Under the pieces are notes generated by a model, which saw only the letters and a list, made by a program, of their open reading frames with translations, was not told the DNA's origin and made no database searches. Both the position numbers and the translations under genes were made by a program. Shown here piece after piece: positions 43,501-57,600 of a DNA stretch of 64,000 bases (the first letter of the stretch is position 1; each line of letters opens with the position of its first letter). The stretch spans positions 1,938,327-2,002,326 of the forward strand of contig OX345646.1 of NCBI GenBank assembly GCA_947044365.1. The letters run 5' to 3'. Source of the stretch: Petrosia ficiformis (taxonomy: Eukaryota; Porifera; Demospongiae; Haplosclerida; Petrosiidae).

Positions 43501-43650
43501 ATGAACTTCTTGGGTATCTTTACTATCGCTCCATTTGGATTTACTGTGTGTACTACTGTCATAGTATGTGTAGTCATAGTATGTGTAGCTTGGTACTGGT
43601 AAGTCACTTCATATTGCTTGCATAAATTAATTATTTTTGTTATTACGTTC

Positions 43651-43686
<36 letters not shown>

Positions 43687-46600
43687 TATATAATTATTAT
43701 ATATAGATCTATATATATAAATTATATATATAGGTTTGCATATCGTCCTTATCAATTTTTCAAAAGACTTGGTATTCTTCATCCTCCTGTGATACCATTT
43801 TTTGGTAATGCCAAACAGATTTTACAAGAGGTAAGTTGTATGTGTAAATTGTGTATAATGATATAAATTGTGCAAAAATTGTTTAATTAATATAGAGTAA
43901 AGAGTCAATTATCGGACACCACCCAATCTTGGACGCTATTGCGCTCTCTCTACCACTGCAACTGTAATTACTACACCATAGTAAGAAAGTATACTAAGTA
44001 ATATCCCTGCATAACAAGTTTCATGACGATCGCTTGCTTGGTTTTGGAGTTATAAGCTTGCAAAAATGAAATTTGGGCACACCTATGATCGGGAAAAATT
44101 AATATATTGACGGACAGCTATCCATACATCTTATAGAACTGCTGGAAATAAATGGCTACTGTGCCATCTGCTGCAACAACATCTACTCTAGTCATAAACC
44201 AAATCTTGTCTCTTACAGTTGCTTGACTGATTTTTTGTATTGAACTATCTGGACCACTTTGAGCAATCAATAATCGGCCACTCCTTTTTGTAATTAGTAT
44301 AGAGTTCAATTCACCGAAAAATTCTAAACATTATACTTCCAATTAAACACTGTACTATTTACAAAAAGGCGTGGCCGATTATTGATTTCTCAGAATGGTC
44401 CAAATAGTTGAATACAAAAAATCAGTCAAGCAACTGTAAGAGACGAGATTTGGTTTATGACTAGAGTAGATGTCGTTGCAGCAGATGGCACAGTAGCCAT
44501 TTATTTCTAGCAATAGCGTCTGAGAATGGGTGGTGTCTGATAATTGACTCTTTACTCTATATGGCAACTAAATGTTTCTTGTCAACATTATCAAAAGGAA
44601 AATACATAGAGAATGCTAATCGGATAAACTGATGAACAAGATATATGAAAAAAAACGTATCCCTGATAATTGACTCTTTACTCTATATGGCAACTAAATG
44701 TTTCTTGTCAACATTATCAAAAGGAAAATACATAGAGAATGCGAATCGGATAAACTGATGAACAAGATATATGAAAAAAAACCTGACCATGTGATTGCTT
44801 TGTGGTGTCCAGCATTCAGTAGTCATGGCATGCCTAAAACACAACAGCCTATTATTATGGTTATTATTTTGATTATATATCTATTTTTACTTTTTAAAGA
44901 TCTTGTAGAAATTTTAAAAATATATTTCAGACAGAACAGCTATTAGTTCCAGTTTCTACATAATCTATCGAACAAGCATCTACCGACACTAAGCCACTGG
45001 GTGGCACTCTTCGTAGATCTTTGTTAGCGTTTGTCTTCTAACAACATCAATTATATGGTTACAATATACACAGTAAATACCATCATTACGAACATCTATC
45101 CATGGAAATCGAGAGCAAACTGAAGGGTTGGCAAACTGTCGCCACGAGGAAACAAGGCCTCATCACTTTCCCTAGCTAAAGTTTCAAATGAAGTCTTCTG
45201 TCCACTCACGAGTTTTCTTCGCTTCTTGATCTTCGACTATTATGTGAGTGTGGTAAGCATTAATTGACCACGCTCCTCGTAAATAATTAATTCTCTCAAA
45301 TGTTTGCTGCACGCACTGCTACTTGTACCATTTGGATGTTAAATCCTTGCGAGAACACTGTTTTGCGTATATACATATGCTGTGGGCCTAAGATTCTAAT
45401 GTTTTTCCTCCACTAACGGGTTTTAGTTAATAATGGTAATAATAATTGTTCATTTGTATAGGGTCGATTAGCCAGTTATGAGAAATGGGTAAAGAAATAT
45501 GGCAAAGTATGTGGGTAAGTCAGAAATTTAAGCGTTAGTGAATTTTAAAAGATTATAACTCGAAGATAATGAAGTACATTATAACTGCTTATCTAAAATT
45601 AACACCCTTTTGAGCTATGACAACCAGACCACTATCGGCACTTCACAATCTTCTATATATACTGTACGAGTAGTACTGAATCCTTCGGTTGCATACTGTG
45701 TATGGCTAAAGTCAGTGGCCCTGCACATGGTTTCAATGTCCAGTGACTACCAGCATTTTTCACTTTCCTCTTTCAGCCTTATTAATCAGAATTTAGTGTT
45801 TATTTTCAATGTGAGGCAGGACTAACAAAACCTTTTATCACACAAACAATTTGTTAGTTCATTAATTAACTACAGCAAGAGCTTTAAAATTGTGAGAAAT
45901 TAGTCATACTAAAACAATACTATTTTGTAGTGACTAATGTTCAGTTCATCAGTGAGAAATTTACTGGCCATACATTTTGCTTAATTATGCTTGCTTGTTT
46001 ATCTCATCTTCTTACTTATTAAATAAATGCACTTGCAGTGCAGAACCATTGCCAGAGGTGTGATTAGAAACAAGAACAAATAATAGCAGACAATACTTGA
46101 CTATAATGAGATTATAATATATAATAATATACATGTATATGTGTGTGTGTCAGAGTTTTTGATACGTTTTAAAGCATGGACCAAATTGGCTCAAAATGGT
46201 TAGTGTATGTGCCATTGGGAATACATCTTGAGCCAATTAACTAAGAGTTTTAATGGTGTTAGTGACAATATAATCATAATTAACTGTGCCACTAGCCAAA
46301 AGAGAGAACTATGCAGTGCCAAATAAGAAATTGTTTGGGCCAATGGTGTGCCATATGAGCTTATCAAAAACACTGATGTGTGTTAAATACAACTTACACT
46401 CCAGTCCTTTATAGTTTCTAGTATTAGAAACTCAGCATTAGCAGAAAATGCTTTTGTGACTTTAATTATGTGTATAAAATTAAATTGGTGGAGCTAGAAA
46501 GTGACCGTCATTTCAGAAAGCTTAGGCCCATATACTCTTTTACTACCAGAAGTCTTCTGAAAGCGGTGAAACAGCAATCGTGAGTCACAAAAATTGTAAT

Positions 46601-48598
46601 AACTTGACAATGCAATGTGACTACAGAAATCCCCATGCTTTGTTTACATATTGTATTGTCCTGAAGCTGGCAGTACTTTATTTGGTGCTCTAACACTTCT
46701 AGTTTTCTGAGAATTTTTGGTAACAGACAGATAGACAGACAAACAGATTACAGTAACCTTCCACTACACCTAGGGTTAATAAATGAATAAAACATTTATC
46801 ATATGGACAATGATGTTTACACATATGCACTTCGTAGATACTATGTTGGTAGAGTTCCTCATTATTTGATTACTGATCTTGATATTGCTAAGGAAATATT
46901 GATGAAACATTCTGATATATTTATGGATAGAATTGTGAGTTGTAACAGATTATATACAGTATATATCAATAACATGTCACCATACAGTAACAGTAATTAC
47001 CTTTGTTGTACTGTCAGTATAGTATAGTAATTACTGTCTCACTACTGTGGTGTTGAATTGACAAGTATACCAATTACTGTCAAAACTACTGTTGAACTAT
47101 TGTAGTGTGGAAATGAAACTTCTGAGTAATTATTGTACTGTATGGTGACTTTTTATTGACTTGTACTGTAACTCAATCATGTAGAAGATGAGGTAATTAT
47201 ACTTCAACTTTAAACAGAGTCCACATTTTCTTAAGGTATTGGGTAATGCATAAATTATTTTTAAACATAATGAGTATTTTGATTATATCTTGTTTATAAA
47301 AAAGATAACTTACATGTACTATAGTATATAGTTTAATGTCATAAGAATACATGATTCATTCAAAACTAAAGTTATGAGCATTTTTTGAGGTCATGTTGAA
47401 TGTGAATGACCTTTAGTTGTAAATTCTGACAGTATATTGTTATGTGTAATCACCAATCTGTCTGTAAATTTGTATCCGTCCCAGACATGGGGCAAACACT
47501 GGAGTGATAGTGTTTGAAAGCATTTTAAGCACATGGAGGTGCTTTCAAGCATTTATCATGTACACATGCTTGTGTTCATAAGCATTTAATACATTAGTGT
47601 TCTAAAAGCACTTTTAAGCACAAATATTCTTTAATTGACTGAGCCCACCGGAATGACGCAACTACCTTATCTACGTAAACAACGCATAGTCGCATACATA
47701 TATATATTTTACTTCATGGAAAGCAATCATAGGGGTGGCCAGCATAAAAAATCATGGCATTCAAAACTACATGTAAAACTATAGTGGTCTCATATTATCA
47801 TAATATATCTTTAAGACAATAATGTGAATTACAATTATAACAAGATATATAGAGAAAAAAGTATCCCTGTGGCTGCTTTGTGGTGTCCAGCATTTAGTAA
47901 TCATGGCTGACTGAAACACAACAGCCTATTATAGTTATTATTTTGATTATCTACTCTCCTTACCTTTTAAAGAACCTTGTAGAACTTTAGGAATATATTT
48001 CAGGTAGAATAGCTCTCTATTAGTTTAAGTTTCTACATAAGCTACAAGCAGTTTTCTTTCTAATGGTCTGTAGAACTCGAGTGCCCGTTCTATTACACCC
48101 ATGCCCATTAATTGACCAAGCCCCTGAAATGACGTAACTTCCTTAAAGTACGTATACAACGCATATCCGCATAAGTGACAAAAGAATATATAGTTTTATA
48201 CCAGAGGCAATCATTGTGGGGCGAGCCTGAAAAGGTGTGGTTAGAATAACAAAAAATTTGACATAGATCTAAAGCAAGCGTTTAGTGTGTTTGAGATGGA
48301 ATAAGAACAAAAAGCAACAGTTCACGGGTTGGTTTTAGAGGTATTACCTGATAAACAAAGTAGGCCCTACTCCCGATGTTAAATATTTTATTGGAAAAGT
48401 TCTCAGCTAGAATGATCTCGAAACTTCAATCTACTTTAGACAAATGAAGCTTCTCTTCTCTTAGACAGTCTTGTTTCTCTCTTCTCTTTGGTCTCTAGAA
48501 TTTGAATTTTTTTAAAATTTGAAAATTAACATATTTACGGAATACATATCTTACAAACAAAAATAATACAGAATGACGAACGATATATATATATATAT

Positions 48599-48663
<65 letters not shown>

Positions 48664-51600
48664 CTATGTAAACTATCAAGCTGACTGATAAGTGTGGGGC
48701 TTGCTCAGGTTCGCCCCAATAAACATACATCGACCCCATGGGAAAGCAATCACAGGGATGGCCCTACGATTACATATTTTGACTAATGCAGTAAAAGGAT
48801 TAGAGAGTTTATATTTTTTTTGTCAAAAAGTGCTTATAGTTGTGTTTAAAGAAGTATTTTAAGTTCTGTTTTGAAAGAGTCTTTATTCATAAAACTGTTG
48901 AAATACACCATACTTGGGTAATATTTAGGATAATTCTGGTCCTTGTTTTGAAAGCATATGATTAAATGTTATAGTATTTCATTAGTGATGCACTGATAAT
49001 TGGATCAGTAATTTGTATCAGTCATTATCGGCCATTACTTTTAGTATCGGTATCAGTTATTACTGAAAGATGTCAACCAATATTGTGCTAATAATGTCAT
49101 TTCTTGTGATTATAGCATCATTAATTGCTTCTATGATACTCATAATTATTGAGAAAATGCTAATTTTCATTGAAACAAGAAGGTATATATAATACCAGAT
49201 CGGTATCGGTTATCGGTACATGTGTAAAGTAATATCAGTAGAATAACTTATCAGTGCATCACTATTTTTGCATCTGTATATATTTGCAGTATTGCTTATT
49301 CTATATCGCAATATAGCAACATTTTGACATTGCAGTAATATTGGCAGACCAAAATCATGTAATATGATTATTGCAATGCAATAACAATGCAATGTTTGAA
49401 ATGAATAATTGCATGCCCAATCCTATACCACATACCCAATCCTATACCACATACCCAAACACTACAATACTCTACTGTGTGATTAACATTTTTCTCTTGT
49501 CATACTGCATGATGCCATGATCCTTGCATATTATCTGTTCTATTTCAGTTTGAAGGTCAAAAAGTGGTGGATGCAACTCATATTAATCAGATAGGCTTAA
49601 TCACAGGAAAAGGAGAGCCATGGAAACGAGCTAGACGTATTATCAGTCCAACTTACTCTGCATCAAAAGTAAAACAAGTAAGATTTTTATATCTGATAAG
49701 CCATGGGCAAAATGAAGCAATCTTTAATAATATGGGGCATAGTTTTCAGAAAAGAACACTTTCTCACACAAATGATTGACTTCAACCACTCGCCATTCCA
49801 CCATCTTGTAAAAGAAGCCAATGAAAGTTTGTTGCATTATGATTTGTAGTTAACTAAACTATAACTAAATTACAGCAATAACTATAACCAACTAAAATGA
49901 ATTTGACCAATAATAGGCACTTTTAGTTAGTTACTAAAACTATTGTTAATTAAACTAGGCATTGTGATAAACTAGGCATACTATAACTAAGTGGTCATTA
50001 TTGTCATACTAATACAGCATTAGTTCTGACATATATATTAGATATATATTTGTGATTCGATTAGATGGCTCCTCTTGTAGAGTCCTGTTGTAACAGTTTA
50101 CATGATAAATTTGCTGATCTTGCTAAATCAGGAGAAAGTATAGAAGTCACAAGGTATGATGATTTAAAATTCTAAATCTGCTATGTCATTTAAAGTCTGT
50201 TAACATTCATGATTACCACAAATTTATGATGTGATGAATTTATATAATTTATAGTTTAATGTTAAGATTAATACATGATTATACTGTAACTCAATAATGA
50301 AGGAATTTGACATACACAAACATAATAGGAAGAATAAATATATGAAAATGGTACAGATAAAACAAGATACGTATATTGAGAAAAAAGTATCCTTATAATT
50401 GCTTTATGTATCAATCATTGCCAAGCGCTAGTGTCTCTACCTTTCTGTGTACTCAAAATCGGGTACCTGAAGAAGTAAATGGGGCTGCAGTTTAATGCAC
50501 AGAAACTGATTACTGCATGGAGTACTGCATCATCTTTATACTGTTTCTGTGCTGTATACAACAGTTTACATTCTTCCTGCTGGTCTGTAGCTCGAACGTG
50601 CATTATTTTATGTGCCACACTCATTAATTGACCAAGCCCCCCTGGAATGGTGTAACTTCCTTAACTACATATACAACACATGCTTGTGCAAGTGACAAAA
50701 ACATATAAATAAATAAATAAATAAATTTAAATATATATATATATAGTTCAAACCCGTGGGAAAGCAATTGTAGAGATGGCCCTATGGGCCATAAACATAA
50801 AGTTATAAATATTCTTTTTAGCTGTGATTATGATTACATGTACATGTGATTGCTGTTATAAACATCTATAGTAGCTTCTTACAGCTATCATTTAATATTT
50901 CTCAAGAAACAATTTATCAAGCGATTATTTTTAAATACGGAAAGTGAATATTCAAACGCCCAAAAAGCAGTATACATTTCAGCACCATAGGTCAATACGA
51001 GGCAATCGTAATGATACTTTACTTCATAATCTATCTTATTATAATAGTACTTTCATTCTATTCCCTATACAGCATATTTGGCCATTATACATTGTCAACG
51101 CTTATAGCTTCAGCATTTGGTCGTCAATTAAATATTACCAAGGGAGAAGGAGAACAAATAGCAAAGGCTTTGTCTTTGTTAATGACTTCATACACTGAAC
51201 GAACGGCACTCTATATGACTGAAGTCATTATATGTGAGGATATAAATCATTATACATATCTGACATCCTGTTGATGAGGAAATTAGTTGCTATGGAAACT
51301 AATTTGATCAAATGCTTCACTCATTGTTTTTACTAGAAGCTGACTAACTTTGTTATCCAGCAAGAGCAGTTATTAATATTAAAGGAAAAATGGACAATTT
51401 TTGGATTAATGCTAAATTTAGCATTTTTAAAGAAAAATTGGACAATATTTGAATTAATGCTAAATTTCAATCAATTTTTAAGGAAAAAGGAACTATTTTG
51501 CTATGCTAAAATTAGTTATCTTCCTGCATAAAAATGGCTGATTAACAAGCTTTTAAATGTATTTTATTTCATTCAAATGTAAGCATTCCTGCTTTAAAGG

Positions 51601-54600
51601 AAACAAAGCTGAAGACACTATTGCTCAAATAAATGGTATTTCTCAGCCTAGAAATACTATTTTATTCTCACTCAGTGACAACCACTTTTACTTAGATTAC
51701 ATAACATTTATGGAGAACACAGGTTGTAATGATGGGAGACTTAAAAACTGATCTTCTGATCCACAGTCACATAGACTGTCAGGTGTGTAGGAATGGGTAC
51801 GAACAACATCTAGTGAAGTTTGTCTTAATTAGTGTATGCTGGTGCATTGAACTGATGCTTTGCCTGTGGACTGTGGTGGATCTATTAAATGAGTTTGTAG
51901 CTGTCACGCAATGATAGCAGAAAAAGACTTTTGGGATACCTGTAAATGCTATAATACACAATCATTAAAGATAATGATTAAACAATGCAAATTATTGTCA
52001 TAAAATAATAGGGATGGGGGGTTTAAGCCCCCTCCCTTTACTACACCCATGTTTTGTACATACATAGTACAATTACCTAAGTGAAACTGATTTTCTCAGA
52101 TCATATACAGGTTGATTGCCACAGTGATTGAACCCATTGTAGCACACACTTCAAATCAACATGTTTTTATAGTACTCAAACAAGAGTCATCTTAAATTAC
52201 TTGATATTTTCTTTTCTTCAGCAAATATTCCATTTCTTTTGACACCCTTACAATTTATTATAAAACATACCAAAATGGCAAGACTTGTGGGCAATTTAGT
52301 TGACACAGTTCTAAATTTAGTGAAAGCAAGAAGGATACAACCTTTGAAGGTGATATATACATTGATACTGAAGTCATTGTGTTCAGTTGTCATCTACATA
52401 CTCATGTGGTCGTTGATGCAAAACTCAGTCATCTGTGCGATAACATTTAAACTCAGTATTCAGCCAGGCAGCCAACCAAAATTAATTTGGTATCCAGCAG
52501 ACTTAGGGCAAGCATAAATGTGCTTGTCCTTAAAAGTGCTTTAAGCACATTTTTTTCAGTGCTTGAAGGTACTCTTGAGTATCTTTCTGGGTAAAGTGCT
52601 TGTGCTTGTGCTTATGCTTGAGTTCTTTTTATTAAAAGTGCTTGTTGAGCATAGATGCTTCAAAACAATTACTTTTAGATATATATATATATCAGGCTGA
52701 TAGTTCAAAAAATGTGCTAATTACCATGACTTTTTAGCATAGCTGGAAGGTGTTTCGTCCTGAATGATGCTAAATGAAAGCTGAAGCAACTTTAAATCAC
52801 GTGATGCATGTGTGATTAAGTCAATATGCAATAAAACACTTACAGCACTTATTAAAGTGCAATACGTGTTTTAATATGGGTACTCATGCTTCATTCATGC
52901 ATTATCTAATCTTGACATTTATTGAGCCCAACCACATTAAAACACTGCATTTTCCATTTTACTTAGTTGTGGGTATTACAGTAGACGTTATATTTATAGT
53001 TAACTAAAAGTCATAATGCCTTACTAAAAGGGTTTTAGTTATAGTTAACTAAAACAACACTAAACTATTACATAATTATGCACTTTAGAGTAAAGACTTT
53101 CTTCAAAATGTGATTGACGGTTATGATGAGGAGGCCACTAATTCACCAAATGGACAAATAATATTACATAATGATGAGATTGTAGGACAATGTGTGGAAT
53201 TGATGCTTGCTGGGTATGAGACTACGAGTAACAATTTGTCATTTATGGGTTACCTCTTGGCTACTAATCCAGATAAACAGGAGAAGCTACATCAAGCTAT
53301 TGATGAATATTACCAAGAAAACGAGGTTTGATAATATAATAATTTTGTCTATTATAACATTCACTATATATAGACTTCCCCTACACACATGTGTAGTCCT
53401 ATCAGTTAGACTTTGGTCGGACCAATATTTCTGATCTGAAATATTTACATTATAAAATTGTGAAGACAGACCAATAAATTTCAAACCTATGCCTATGTGT
53501 ACAACTACAACTGCAACACGTTTTAGCAAGCCATAACACTGCACAATGGTAGTCTTGTCCCCATCCGGTCATGCCCACGATGAAAGACCGTCTGGTTGAC
53601 TGAGTCGATTTTCTTAGCAGTTGAGCTGGATTTTAGGATCACCAATCAAATTTCTGTATTACATGACACTAAAATAATAACTTAGTACCTGTGAAATACA
53701 CTTTGGACTATAGAATATTCTTGAATAATAATAATAATTAGTAGAAGAACTCAACTCAACTAGAAATGTTACTACTAATATACAATACACACAAAAAAAA
53801 ACAATGATAATGATGAGCAAGAGCATAGACAACAATAATACAATTATAGGTACAAAATTGAGGACATATATATATATAATATAATATTTTTACATCAATC
53901 AAAACCTATTAACACATAACTGTACATTAACCATGCACATATTCATTATTCATCTGATAAATGTTCTACCTATCTATCTATCTATCTATCTATCTATATA
54001 TCTACTATCTATTTATCTATGTATATATGTATCTATCTATATCGGGCTCGGTGATTATAAACCTGATATAGCACTCGTGGCATGACATAACCTATATATA
54101 CAATATATAGTATGGTGGTGACATCATCCAATAGAAACTCCCATTTGTGGTTAGGTTGTATAATACTGCAAAGCAGGTCTATATATGGGTTTATTATATA
54201 CACTATTTGAATTGACTAATCAGATTGCACGATTACAGGTTGCTAAATATTTACTTATTAACTCCCCGGGCTTACTTATTAACTCCCCTGGTTCACTTAT
54301 TAACCTATGATTTATTAAGAATAAACAATGAATATAGCATGAAGGATGAACAGTCTAACTGTTCAATAATGAAAATTGAAGGTCATCTTACTGAGGGCGG
54401 AGCCCAAAGTAATTTAATGTTTCCAATGTAGTTCTATTGCGCGCGGAAACCAAGAATACAGTATCTAAGCAATTAGATTATAGCTATTATTTTGTTGGAT
54501 AGAAGACATAACAAGAAAGCCATGTGGTACTCTTCTTTAGCTACGGAAAGATAGCAAGGTGATCGATAGCGCGAGTGTTTTGCTCTCGAGGGCAACGCCC

Positions 54601-57600
54601 ACATTTCAATTTTGTCAGCTTTGTAACTTTTGGATTTCAAAAAGCTGAAGATTTTAGCTTACATAGTTGGACAGAAGACCTTTTAAGAAGGCCGTGGATA
54701 CTCAGACTTCAGAAATTCCGAGTTGCAGTTGAGTGAATTGAGGCGAGTTTTTAGTTCTTTTATATTTTGACGCAACGTTGCTAGGTGCTGTTTTACTGGC
54801 AATTTGATTTACTGGAATAATGATTCGTCTGATTTAAGCATAATTTTTGGTTGCCAAGAGATGAGGTAAATGAACACGGGCAAGCCTCAACCAGTCTGGT
54901 AGTTGCATTTTATATAATAAATACCTTAGATACCGTTTTCGCGGTTAATACGTGTGTTAATAATCCCTCGAAAGCCCATAGCAACCTTGCGCTACGCGCT
55001 CGGTTGCTATATGGCTTCCTCGGGATTATAAACACACGTATGAACCGCGAAAACGGTATATAACCTATATATATAGACCTTTTTTTAACAACAACTGACA
55101 ACAGTGCAAATAAATGATGAATAGAATAAAATAAATATACATAAACTTCTGATAAAGTGAATACATATGTTGTAAAACTGTTATTGCAAATAACAATTTG
55201 TTTGAGTTAATGATGTCACCATTATACTATATGTCCTTATTAAACAAAATATATCTGAGGATGTGATATGGCCCTCGCAGGCTCGGGCTATATCACATCC
55301 TCAGACACAAAAGTCAGGTCCTATATTTTGTATATAGGACCTGTTATAATACTATATAATATATATATAATACATAATTGTTTATATATAGATATTCATC
55401 CATCCATCAATCTATCCATCCATCAATCCATCCATTCATTTATCTATCCTGTCATTAAGTCTTTATTCATCCATCCATTTGTAGGATGCAACACTGTATG
55501 AAGCTGCAGAGGCTATTGAATATTTGGACTGGGTCTGTCAAGAGACTCTAAGAGTGTATGCAGGAGTTCCAATGTAAATATTTATTCATCTATACATCCC
55601 TCTCTATCTTTCAAAACTTAACAATATTTGCATTGTTTGCACAATTTTCAATCAAGTGCATGTTTGGCTGTCCATAGGAAGCCAATCATTAGATTTCTTA
55701 TTAGTTATTGAATTTCTAAAACAAGTGTATATAGAGAAAAAAAGTATCCCTATGATTGCTTTATGGTGTCCAGCATTCAGTAATCAGTAATCATGGCTAA
55801 CTTTATCATGCTTGAAACACAACAGCCTATTATAGCTAATATTTGGATTATCTACTCTCTTTACCTTTTAAAGAACCTTGTAGAACTTTAGGAATATATT
55901 TCAGGTAGAATAGTTAGCTTTTAGTTCCAGTTTCTACGTAAGCTACACAGCTTTCTTTCTGCTGGTCTGTAGAGCTTGAGCGTGCGTTCTTTTACGCGCC
56001 ACGCCCATTAATTGACCGAGCCCCCGGGAATGACGTAACTTCCTTAACTACGTATACAATGCATACTCGCGCAAGTGGACACAAACATATAAATAATTAT
56101 ATAATATATATATATATAGTTCGAACCCGTGGGAAAGCAATCATAGGGATGGCCCTACGGGCCATAAAAATATGTCAAATACAGTGTAGCTATTGTGTAA
56201 ATATAAACATTTCTTAGAACCTGCAAAAGATCAATTTTCACAAATACAGTCAGTTCATGTAGTTTTTATGGAAAGATAGAAGGGGTGCAATTTTACCAGG
56301 CTCCAGAGTTTTTGATAAGTTTTGAAGCATGGGCCAAATTGGCTCAAACATGGTTAGTGTGTTTGCCATTGGTAATACATCTTGAGCCAATTAACAAGGA
56401 GTTAATGCTGTTAGTGACTATATAATCATAATTAACTGCATCATTGGTCCAAAGAGAGAACTGTGCAGTGCCAAATAAGAAGCTTTTTGGGCCAATGGTG
56501 TGCCATATAAGCTTATCAAAAACACTGCCAGGCTCTCTTTTCTTTGTCTCCTCTACACAATAACAAAAGCTTACATATGGAATGAAGTAACTATAATATT
56601 ATAATATTAACAAATTTATCATGCTTGATTACATCCACATGCACACATTGTAGGTTCTTGCGTTACTGTAAGAAGGATGTGATTATTAAAGGTGTGCCTT
56701 TTTATAAAGGAACCACTGCCAGTATTGCAACACAGTCTATTCATATGTCACCTGAATATTGGGATCAACCACAGTCATTTAGACCAGAAAGGTCACTAAC
56801 CGTGCTATATACTGTAAAAACTGATTGGTTGTTCTAAGCAATTTGATTGGTTATATGAGTTTCATCTGCTTAATAGTGCTTTTTCATGTTCTTTCATTGA
56901 GTGGCCAGTACTATAAATTATTTCTAATTGAAAATGTTTACTTTCCATTGTAAACATGTTTATTATGTTCCTAATGGGAAGTACGGATGTACTATCATAA
57001 TGATCATGTTTATGATGGAAATTTAAAACAATCGTTATATTCCCAATGGATAGTACATCTGTATAGTAGTAAAATTGTATTCTTTATTATGGCATGTACC
57101 TTATACTAGTCAATATAGATCAAGATGAAAAGAAATACTACTTGTAATCATTACCTAGCAAGAAGAGAAATCAGCATTGATTTATACAGTCTCATGCAGG
57201 AGGAATTGAAACTCATGTAACCAAATGATGGTTAAAATAACCCATTAATAATATTATGTACAAGCCGATGTAATTAATATCAGTATAGTGCTATATATTA
57301 TTCTTCAGCACTGACCCTGGGCTGTTTGCATAGCCCATCGGCTATTCCTATCAAATTCCTGTCCCCCAATACATTATATCTTCCTATCCCATTGTAGAAA
57401 AATAATATATCGATATTTTTCAATAGTCCAGTTGCATGTAAGAACTCAAGAATTCATTACCAACTTGATTGCCGTGACGTCACTTCCGGACTGCTCTGCT
57501 GTTGCACTTTCATACTGGAGTATACTATAATATACTATGCAGCGAGTAGTGCTTGCCGTATATAACATTTTAAGCGATCATAAAAATAAATTAGAATCTT

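Larger units (their letters stand above)
53326..55484. other. P450 copy 2 intron 9 with about 2 kb not found in copy 1
   Basis: Copy 1 intron 9 is 175 bp; here it is 2159 bp. Added material includes non-coding DNA (53340-54100), a (CTAT)n run (53970-54020), a TIR element (54105-55232) with an inner hairpin (54931-55058), and a palindrome (55254-55304). The (CATC)n before exon 10 is shared with copy 1. Confidence 0.75.
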
